Of a stretch of DNA of 64,000 nt, positions 1 to 10,700 are shown in pieces; position 1 is the first letter of the stretch; every line of letters starts with the position of its first letter. This DNA is from Taenia hydatigena (taxonomy: Eukaryota; Platyhelminthes; Cestoda; Cyclophyllidea; Taeniidae). The DNA lies in assembly GCA_036345935.2 (NCBI GenBank), contig JADWOT020000006.1, forward strand, positions 9,770,519-9,834,518. Reading direction: 5' to 3'. The notes under the pieces were generated by a model, which made no database searches, was not told the origin of the DNA, and saw only the letters and a list, made by a program, of their open reading frames with translations. The position numbers and the translations under genes were made by a program.

Positions 1-1684
1 CATGAACTTCGACTACCCGTTTCTGTTAACTGGCGAATGCGACCCTTATTAAAGAAGACATTGCCTGCGAAAATCTTAACTATTTGAGTTCTGAGAAACA
101 CCTCTTCCTCTCAGACCACGTCAATACTACTGAAGATAAAAACACTCATATGTACGTTTAAATGTACTCATTTCTTAATGTAATGATTTGATATTTGCCA
201 TATTGGCCATTCGTTCAAGGTACTTAATGTGTAGTCCTTCATAAACTTTGTCCTGCACCAAATGCAAGTGTGCTTATGAAGTGATTTGCACCTCAACTAT
301 GCAATTGTCACCAGGACTTGTATTTGCACTTGATTTTCTGTTATCATCGACTGCAAATTATAAATCAGTGTGTAACTATCAAAATACCTTAATGTACGTG
401 CGACACAATATTCATCGAATGTAATTCTTTGGACGGATGTTGCAAGCGAATATCTTTATCTCGCTTGAATCATGCGGCTACGATTTGTGTAGTAAACTGA
501 GGTTGTGATGAAGTACCTAATGTGTGCAATGGGTGCCTTGCTTTCGAATCGGAATCTTGGTGTATTCGAGTGTAGGTTTGCTGCTATAACGTGCGTCCTA
601 CATATCCATTTTAGTTAGATCATTGTTTGGTTACGCTATGCCCTCTTTTCTTGGTCTTCCAAGTTTACAATGTTTATTTTACATTCGCGCCATCTCCATA
701 TTTACGTTGTCATCCGAAATCGGGATAATTTTAGCAACTAGGGCACATTAACTAGCTGCCTTCATGCATCACCAGCGCCTTCGTGGACTAGGACTGGTTG
801 CGCGTGAGTTGATGTTCGCTCGTCCCAGGCACGGTATAACGCGTCTCATCTGAATTGCCAGTAATTCACGCAATCCAACCCCAACCTCACCTACCTTTCC
901 CCATAGGGCCTTGATTCTTAGGGCGATTACGATGGCGTACTGCCGGAATGCGTGCGGGTTTTACTGGATTGCCGTTTTATGCACTTGTTCTTTGTTTGCT
1001 TGTTGTTTACGATTGCATTTGCACACCAAACAAAATTAAGCTTGCAAGACCTTTGTGCCATCAAAACGCCTTTGCAATGAACAGTAGCAGGGTTTGTTCA
1101 CTTCCAGGGAGAGCGCCGTGTCATTTTCACTATTATCGTTTCGCCACTGCGCGTGTTTGCCCTTCGGGGAGTCCTGTGTGAGCGTGACTGTTTTGTTTTT
1201 TGTGCCCCATCCAAATTGATCATTTTTATTCAAAGCGAATCGGGGTCATCCACAGATCCTGAGAATATGGCTGCATCCCGGCGTATACATGGCCACTGTA
1301 CCTAAATCTTGGCGTCTGTGCATTCTAGCCATTTAGAGTTTTGGTGGTGGTTTTAAATAAACAACCAGTGCCTCGTTTGTTGGGACGACAACTAGTGATT
1401 TGTTTACTTAGAGATTCGGTGAAGAATGAAAAAGTTTGCGAAATCAAAACTATTAAGCCCATTTATAGATGATAAATGGATGATTAGCTTGACCACTTGA
1501 CTAAGAATCGCATTTTTATCCCCTTAGTTCACTTTTATTTGAATTGCTTTTTACTCCACATGGCAGGTAATATGGGATTTTAAAACGAATAACCTTAGTT
1601 CTTTCTGCATATTATTTGCTCGAATGAAGTTTGATCACACCACTTTCTTCGCTCAGTAGTTCAAGTTACTTTCTTCATACACAG
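1..1684. other. Region upstream of first Sos exon; no gene assigned
   Basis: No exon can be supported here. The missing histone-fold exons of Sos should lie in this stretch or left of the window, because the Sos introns seen are all shorter than about 1.1 kb. The first 90 bases are open in frame 1 and read LPV...RPLLKKTL, which faintly resembles the LPV..IHPLLKEVL segment of the Sos histone-like domain. The frame stops at a TGA with no usable donor before it, so it is not called. Other open frames here (for example 948-1181) have no splice context and unusual composition. Confidence 0.4.
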
Positions 1685-1776
1685 AACATATTCCAATTCT
1701 ACCGTGATCGTGTAAGGTCACAACGTAAACAAATGGATATCACGTTTACGAATAACTTCCCTCAGGACTATAACAA
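1685..1776 (+). CDS. sos: Sos exon linking the histone fold to the DH domain
   Basis: The acceptor cag at 1682-1684 opens a frame reading NIFQFYRDR...FPQDYN. It ends in phase 2 at donor gtgagt (1777). This joins exactly to the phase-2 exon at 2485, restoring a lysine. The joined peptide has the same spacing as human SOS1 between its MFHQD segment and LNLIIKVFREP. An ATG at 1733 is in frame and could start a shorter protein, but an upstream histone fold is expected. Confidence 0.55.
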
Positions 1777-4700
1777 GTGAGTGTCGCTTTTTAAGCACTT
1801 TTCATATTGGTTTGGAAATTTATTTCGCCTCTGATGCTACGCGAAAATGCTGTTTCATTCAAGACATTTTTCTTATCCATGCTTCAACTACTTACTGCTT
1901 TTGCATAGCTTATCCACGGAATAATGCTAGGTGCGTCGTCCTAACATTAGGGCAGCCATGACTGGAATCAGTTTTCACGTTTAAGAGTAGGTTTTACTTG
2001 CGTAGAATGAATTTAGTTCTTGGACAACTGCATTTCCTTGTAACACGGACTGCCTACCCCATTGCAAATTAATAATCGCTTGCGTGCTTTCCATTTATTG
2101 CTGCCGATTTTGCTCACCACGGGTGCATTTCAATTTCGCATATTCATTCTTAGATCAGTACCTTTGTATCCAGGCCGTAGATGGAGAAATTACAAAAGAA
2201 TTTGTCACATTTTGCGCTGGTAGTTTAACTGTCTAGTTGAATACTTTTCCTCCAGTAGCTGAATGAGGTGTGACCCCCCATTTACATTTCACCCTCTGAT
2301 TGATAAGGATTTGGCGTTTTGTCCATCGAGCATACTGCTCTCCGTATGCTACTAATTTGTTGCAGAAGTTGGATAAGATGCATGGGTATTCCGACCACCT
2401 TTTGATAAGTTATCCGAATCAAAAAAAGGGAAACAAGTATTACTTCGTAGCCTCTAAAGTGCTCCTCTTTACTCTCCAATCTAGGTGCGTTGATGAGTTG
2501 GCACTGTTCCTCTCCTCCAGTCTCGAGCAAATGAATCTTATTTTACGTGTGTTCCGTGAGCCCATACTTCGCTCTCCGGCCTGCGCTTCTCTCGATGTTG
2601 GCTCTGAGGAGGCAGCTGTGCGAGAGGTTTTTCGGGATGCTCTCGATCTCTACAACAACTTTCGTCTTCTTCTTGACTACCTTGAGTCCGACTGCGCCGA
2701 TGACTTACCATTTACCTCATCTTTCTCCAGTCCTCTTCCTCCAGCCAGTCAGCAACGGGAGACTGATGATTCTTTTCTCACACCAACAACAACAACAACA
2801 ACAGAGAATCGTCGTCTTGTTGGTCGTCTCTTGATCGAACCCGCTGAAGAAATTGCTCTGGCGAGTTATTCAGATTCGCCAGACCCACTTGATAATATTT
2901 GGAGACTTTCAGAACGCACTGATGTCCTTGAAAGCCTTGCGAGATCTAGTCGAACTATAGTACACACCGTCTCCCGTTTGAAAGTAATAGCATTTGACAT
3001 TCAAATACTGTTGCATCTAGTTTTGATTCTCTTAGCTTTATTTTAGTAGTTTCAGCAATCATTTAAAAAAAAAACAATTTTGCGGAAGTTGGGATTTGAA
3101 ATGATTTTATGTTTTGATTTCTTTGAGTATTTTCTTGCCCATACATTAGACAACTTCAACTGATGTGATGTGCCTCCACTCACTATGCTGCCCATTCTGC
3201 CGAATGTGGGACCAGAAAGAGTACTCCTCTTCCACCGCCAAAGATACCATCCCACCTTCATATAACTGCAATGCGGTTATAAACTGTTTTCGTTACCTCC
3301 TTCCGCGTCTTCTCCTTCTTCCCATTTTCCAATTCTTCCACTTCTATCGCCTGGTGCATGTATGTCCCTTTTTCTTATCAGTCTTAAATTTGCGAGGGAG
3401 GAACCCCACGAGCCACCCTCCTTTTTGTTAGGCACTACACCAACAAGCCTACGACTCCGAGGATAGGAAGCTTCTCATGCTTGTTGTGGACTATCTTTTA
3501 AGTGCCCGGCTGAACATAAAAAGCGTTCTTACTCGATACCCCGATCTTCACGTTCAACTGGCTCGCTTAGTTACCACTGGGCACCTCGTCACCGCTCAAA
3601 CGTCCACTGCCTCAAATTTTTGCGGTCACCAGGTTATCGGTTCCACGGGAATTAACTCGCGCCACCGTAGCTGCTCTGCTTCACCTGCTACCTCCATGAC
3701 TCCACCCATCCGTCGCGACTCCTCCACTCAACACCAGCAGCGCCACTATCGCTGTAACACCCCTCCACTTCCACCACAGGCACAATCACCGCAGCCACCA
3801 CACCAGACACCCATCATGGCATTATCGGCTGTATTTTGTGCGGGCGGTGGCTACACGACCTCCCCTTTGGTCATGGGGTCGCCCACGTCCACTGTGTCAG
3901 GATCAACAACAACAACGATGGCGATGTCAGAGGAGGAGGTAGAGGAGCACGTAGACTCCATGATGTCCGCTCTCATGAGCGGAGACGTTGGTGGTGTGGT
4001 GACAAAGGCCAAGTTGGAGGAGTTGGAACGCCTCACTGGTGGTAAGGACCGCCTCCTTTTCGCCTCCGTCGCCAGTTCCACGATGGGGAAGTTTGTAATG
4101 GGTAAGATTGCCTCAATTGCCAAATGAGAACCATTTTGATTCCCCAAGAAGCACCTCAAATTTAGCATCGTTGTCTACCAACTACTAGAAATTTCCATTC
4201 ATTTTAGTGCCCATATTGTTTTTTATTTGATGACGATTGATATTTAAACCGTATGTATATGTACCCGTGTAATAATTCATTCACAAGGGCTCAGCGTGCT
4301 GAATTGTATTTTATTTTCCTATTTTAGAAGGTCGTCTGTGGGTGAGAGACGAGGGGAAGCGAGTTGCCTCGGAGCGGCAGGCCTACCTCTTCACGAATTG
4401 CCTCCTTCTTTGCAAACGCGTAGAACGCCGTACAACCCTGGCGCCCTCGATGGTGGCCGTGGCGGGCACTCAGCCGCTGCTGCGAGTTAAACGGCGTCTT
4501 CCCCTCGAGGCCGCCCATGTCATTGACTGCGTTGCACCCGTTCGGCCCCGATCCGAAGCTTTCTCCGGTTCCCATCCCCACAACTCCCTTGCGGAATGCG
4601 CTTCACTACTCTCCACCACCACATCGTTCTCTCGGTGTCTCGTCTCTGGTTGGTACCTTTTTTCCCTTCTCACATTGAGAACTTGGGTTAAAGAGGCTTA

Positions 4701-7700
4701 ATGATGTGGTCAATAAACAGCCATCATACCGGTTCGTCAGCTCGAATTATTAATTCAAATCGAACTTGTAATGAGTTGTGTGATGAATTGGCACTAAACT
4801 CTTAGTGCCCTCTGATACAAGTTCATCTGACGAATAGAGACCGAAGCTTACACTTATCAGACACTGGATATGGCAAGGTTGCGATTGGCTTATAGATTCA
4901 AGTCAGCGTCTGCACGCCACAGCTGAAGAGGTTGAGCAGTGTTCATTCAGTCTGGAGTTCTTTGGCACTGACCAGCGCCAGCTTTGCAGCACGTCCGATG
5001 GTGTGTGTGGAGGCGACGGCAACTCCGTTGCTTCGGCCCTCAGTAGCAGCGGTCTTGAGGTGCCGCAAGGCGTGCAATTTCACTACCTTCATCTTGAGAC
5101 GTCCTGCCCCGAAGAGAAGGCTGATTGGATGGCCTCACTTTTGAGCATAACGACATCACAGTGAGTGCCCACCCACGCTGGTGCTCTTTTTCATTGCACA
5201 AGGCTTTCACACAATCATCCCTCTGAGCCATTTGAAGCTTTATTCATTATATGATGCGGTCGGTACCATCGATATCGCCATCCTCTCGACTTTGTTAAAC
5301 TTTTTGCTACTTGATTGAAGAATGTGCGTTTTTTCCTTTCTAGTGTTTACGAGCGCTACCTACGAACTTTACCAAAGCTAGAAATCCCTTTAAGACTTCC
5401 TTCACCCGAAAAATACAGGTGCGTCTCTCTTATGGTTGGAGCACGTCAAATAATGCGTTATCACTAATAAGAGAGAAAGGTCCGCTGCTTTCAGCATCCA
5501 TTTATCAAACCATGTACTTATTTTTCTCCGATAAATGGTTAGTTGAATCTTGAATGTTCAAATGATCTCCACGAGTTTTAGCGTGCTTCATTTTGCGTCA
5601 AATCAGGGGGAATGTATAGAGAATGGTCATCAGCAAAATCCGGTATCCAAGCTTTCAATTGCGCCTTTTTGATTGTAAACCATTCATTTTCGAAACAGAA
5701 CAATCTGACTACGAAAAGTGTTCAAGGCATCTGTTAGGTGTTCCGACTTGGTATTGGTCTTGATTTTAAATCTGCCTCTATCTTAAACCTTTGTGCATAA
5801 ATGAAATAGAATAAACTTTAAATTAGACATTTTTAAGAAAATGTCAAAAAGAGACTTGTAAAACGTCTAATGGCGCATTTTGCTTCGCCTGAAGGATTAC
5901 TAAATTCATCTTTAGGTTTGCTCAACCCGACACTCCCGAAGTGATAGTTTTCGAATCATCCGTAGGAGGTCAGTCTTCTAATGCTGTCACCATTACTCAT
6001 CGTCTGCTCCAGCCTTCGTTGTCAAGCCGAATCCGTTCCACTTCCACGACGGCATCTGCGGATGACCCATTTGACTCCCTTGAAGAATTAGATGACGAGG
6101 TAGAAGTTGTTGATGTGGAATTCTTTCCAACCACCCCTACTGACGAAGATTCTCTCGGGGGGGCCGATGAGGACATCGCGCTTCCACTTCCAGCCTCCAC
6201 CTCTTCTCGCATCCACTCGCCGCATCTAGGCTCCCAAACACTCACCTCATCGGGGGTTCCCAATCCCCCATTTCACCACCCTGCTCCCCATCGACCCCAA
6301 ATTCAGTACGCCACCCTCGAAAAGCTCATTGAACGCCTCACTTTTCCCGCCTACTTCGACGCTGAAGCTGTCAATGCTTTCCTAATCTCATACCGCCGAT
6401 TCATCACTTCTGAAGAGCTACTCGATCTTCTGCTGGAGCGTTTTAATGTGCCTTATCCGGAATTCACTCCAGAAGAGCTTCAGGCGGAGAGTGTAGTGGA
6501 GCACATGAAGCGACGCTTTCGCTCTGGTTACAAGAGGCCGGTGCAGGCACGTGTGGTGGCCTTTCTCTTTAGGTGGGCGTCCTCACCTCGCTACTTCGCC
6601 TACGACTTCGCGCCCAACGCTGACCTCCGTGCTCGCCTCGCCACCTTTCTGGCTGACGTGCGTGTACGCATTCTCCTTCCCGTTGTGCAAGCCATCGAGC
6701 ATGTCCTGTCTAGGAGTGACTCGGCAACTGTGCCTGTCGCCCCCTCCACTGCTTCTATCGGGGTTGCTGTTGCCATCACCGAACCTAAAGGTCACTATCC
6801 CGCTCAGCTAAGAGTTGCGGAGACCGTCGATAACCAGCACCTCAGTCCGACACCTCCTCTCTCTCCTGAATCTTTTTCGCAAATCGATCTACTTCAGGTT
6901 CGGTTCTGATCCATTTAGTATAAATGTTTTTTTTGTCTCTATGCTGGCAAATTGCACAGATATCATTATTTTTTAAGGAGAAAGTCTTCCCCTTAGTATC
7001 TGATAGCCGGGCAGAGAAAAAAGGGAAGGAGAGTGTTACGCGAAGGCAGTCATAATTGATAGATGGCGGGAGTCAGCTTCGTAGACCACTTACGATCTTC
7101 GCATGCCATGATCCATCCGTCTTTTTTTTCTTATATACATATTATGTATTGACTAGGCATAGATATTAAACGAAAGGCAACTCTATTACGCCTTGACATG
7201 ATTGCAACCGAATGCAATTCTTCTAGCAACGCCTCTACCAATTCTCGATTGTGAGAGGCTGCAGACTTAGAAGTTCAACCTTTTTTGGCGGTGGGACAGC
7301 CTCGACGCCAAGCCCAATTAAGCAAACCAATTTTTGTGCGCACTCGTATTCGCATCGAGCACCAACGCCCCTGCGTTTATTCATCTTCAAGGTCGACTAA
7401 CCTGACTACTGAAAAGGTCGTTAGCACACCAGTAGTATGGAGTGGGAATATAATTTGCCCCATCGATCTTTGCCCTCTCATACCACATGGATTAAGTGTT
7501 GCCTTATCTAGTGAAATTTGCACCTCTATATAGGGCTTCAATACTTGCTGCATATTCCGACCTTGAAAAGCAGATAGTCTGCGTTGGATACTGTAAATAG
7601 TAGGCGATGATGTTGCTTGGGCAGTTTTTACCCTTCTATGCTGATACACGCTCATGCATGTACCTGCCCCTGGTAACTGACTTGCCAAATTTAGTACCTC

Positions 7701-10700
7701 AGTGTATGAATCAAGACCTATTTTTGGATACAATGATTTATTTATCATCAATTGCCAAATCAAGGCAAGGCGTTTCCCCATCTGTACGTATCCCCGAGCG
7801 TTCAGTTTATTTTTCGTCAAGTCGTGCCTTGTTTGTACCAAACATTAACGCAGGCACTTCTAGTTTCAGTTAAGTAAATTTACTGATGTCACAGTCAATC
7901 TTGGGGCTATTTGTTTGAATTCATTCGATTTGGCTCTCATTGAGAGCAGCTCTACTATCGCTTCTTCATATGCTTATGCCCGTTGTAGATTCACCCCCTT
8001 GAGTTGGCTGAGCAAGTGACGCTTCACGAGTTTGGACTATACCGCCGGATCGAGTTTTGGGAGGTGGATGGTCGTGAACACCCCTCGCGGGACTCGCCCA
8101 ATCTTAATGCCTGTAAAAATTTCTCCAACAAGGTACATATCCGTTAAAATAAGTAGAACTTGAACTTTACACACCCACACAGATCACAACCCTCCCATTA
8201 CGCGTCGTAGCCGTGCGTCTAGTGGATAGCCTAGTGAGTGACTGCAGTCCATCTCCAAGTCCTTAAAGTCACTTAACCTGATCGAACAGAAGAAGATTGT
8301 CTTGTGGAGTGCAGTCGGGGAAACTGTTACTATTTGACAAAAATCGGTCCTTTAATAGCGCAGCGGGGTTCTTACGTACTGATTGAAAATAGTCAGTCCT
8401 TTGATCAAGTGGTGGTTTGCACTTGAATATGGTACAATGAACAGTATTAGCTTAAGCTGACAATTGAATAGCTTTTAGCCAACTGCGTATGGGTCTTGTT
8501 TTGCACTTGACATTTCAGCCTAAGGGGAGTCGTATTGTAATTAATTCTGAGTAGAGTTCCGTGAATCGTATGATTTCCTTTCTGATCTACTTCGCGATTG
8601 GTACCGCAGGTACTACACTAAATTGAAGGGTAGTCGCATGTTGTGCACAACGCATTTCCCGTGCCGATACTACTGCAAGTTGAGCGGATTACTAGTTTAA
8701 CAACCAGTACCATTTTTTGCACATTACTGATCATTTATCTTTTTCTTGCGTAATTTAATTTCTAAAAAGAAGTACATTCAGATGCGATCAGTCGAGAAAG
8801 CAGTATGGTAACCGTCATTTTTAGTTCCGCGATTGGTTGGTGCATTCTATCCTCGCTGAACGCAACTTTGAGGATCGGGTTGTTGCGATTCAACGGATCA
8901 TCGATCTGATGCTCATTTTTGACCACCAACGAAATCTTCAAGGCCGTCAAGAGTCCAAGGCAGTCCTTCTCTCTGCCGCTGTCTTTCGTCTCAAAAAGGC
9001 CTTTGAGGTATTTACGTCATTAGATTTATGCATCATTAGGCTCGTTAAAATAGGTGCTGTTGATCGCGTGTGCTGACTAAGGATAATCTGCGCAAGTGGA
9101 ATTTAATCATCAACTCAAATGAACCAACTAGGCGCTCTTCTTAATCTTCATTTGATGCCTCATCCAGTCATTATCCAAGTCAATCACGCCAACTTGTAAG
9201 CTCTACCGAATAATCTGTCCAGTGTACCTATGCGTGAATTGTGTGGAAGCTATCCAATCAACCCATTTCTCCACCTAACCATGTGCCGATGAACTCCACA
9301 GGCAGCGAGTCGTGCTCGACCCTACCGGAAGTACGTGCAGCAGCTACAACGAGAGGGTCGAGGGGCGGCACATCGGATGACGAAGGCAATTCGGGGGCTC
9401 GAAGGTGGGGGGGCACCAACATCGGTGGAGAAAGCTTCCATCGCCACTGCATCGCCTTGCCTACCTTACATTGCCATGCGGGTCTCTACGCAGCTCATCC
9501 ACCTAGAGCTGCACCAACCTGATCGCGTCACTTCCACTGGTGCACCGTTCGACGGCACTAGCGCGGGCGCTGGCACCGGTGGACTCATCAACTTCGCCAA
9601 ACAACGCCAACTGGCAGCGATCGTCGAGCGTTTCCTTCAGCATCAGCTCGTGCCTTACACCTTTCCCTCCAAGCCGCGTATTCAACAGGCTCTGATCGCC
9701 TCCTTAGAAGCCTTCACCGCTGAAGACAGAGACTTCGAGGCCAGAATGTACGCGCTCTCGGAGAGCTACGAACCTCGAGAGTCTCCATCCGAACCTCCTC
9801 AGCCCGCTCCTGAAGTGGTAAGTCCACTTGCCCCTCCTCCTCTGGATCCGCTGACATACCTAATGTGATCGGCATTTTGGTAGGATTATATAATTTTGGC
9901 GTTTGATATTTGTGAAAGTGTGAGTTTTATGAGTGGCACTTTGAAATTTACATCCCCTCTTTTTAACCATTGTCAATCCGCATTATCGTAGTTTGAAGCA
10001 TCTTTTGAAGCATAAGCCTTGCAGAATCTATGAAAATTAGTCTCGTTTATCGTTCAATCTCACGCAAAGGCTTGTACTTTACAGCTGTAGCGATTATTAA
10101 TTGCATATTGACTTGAAACAGTTTGTGCTTGCATGTTTTATACGCGCAGAAAACGTCATTTCACTAATCTATTAAAGTTAGGCTTTATATAACTAACTTT
10201 CTTCTGATAAATGGGCTCAGGGAGGTTTTGGTTTGAAAAGCTGTTAACTAGTTAGCAGTTCATAAATGCTTCTATAATTTTGGCGAGTAGTATATTTATC
10301 ATGTATAATTGAATGTCAACTTCTTAGTCACCTCCATATTCAGAATTTTCCTTATGAAAACGCTTTCGAACAATAGAAATTACGATATATTTCTCTGCTT
10401 GGGAGGAAAGATTTCACCGATCTGCATAGCGTGAAAATCAAAACCTTTGTGTATTTACACGGCCCGATATTAGAAAACTGTAAATGACTCTTATTTATCA
10501 ACACTTGCATGTTGCAGGAGCGGCGCTTGAGCAAGGAAGCAATTCAGGCAGCCAACTATTTGGGAGGCCTGTCATTGAAGGATAAACTACAGCATGAACA
10601 GGTAGCCACCTACAAAGCTTACTTTGGCCCCCGTCAAATTAAGTCTTCGGGAAGAGTTTCGGCACCGCGTCACTCAAGTTCTCCGACTCCCTCTATACCG

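Noticed and set aside
1..150. Frame-1 LPV...RPLLKKTL and frame-3 KEDI / NLNYLSS fragments resembling the Sos histone-like domain
   Set aside because: The two resemblances are in different frames, one ends in TGA without a donor, and no acceptable splice sites join them.
948..1181. 77-codon + strand ORF
   Set aside because: No homology, no splice context, Cys/Leu-rich composition typical of chance frames.
9180..9216. Possible 28-base exon in the Sos catalytic intron that might restore missing residues
   Set aside because: Its phase is incompatible with the exon at 9302.
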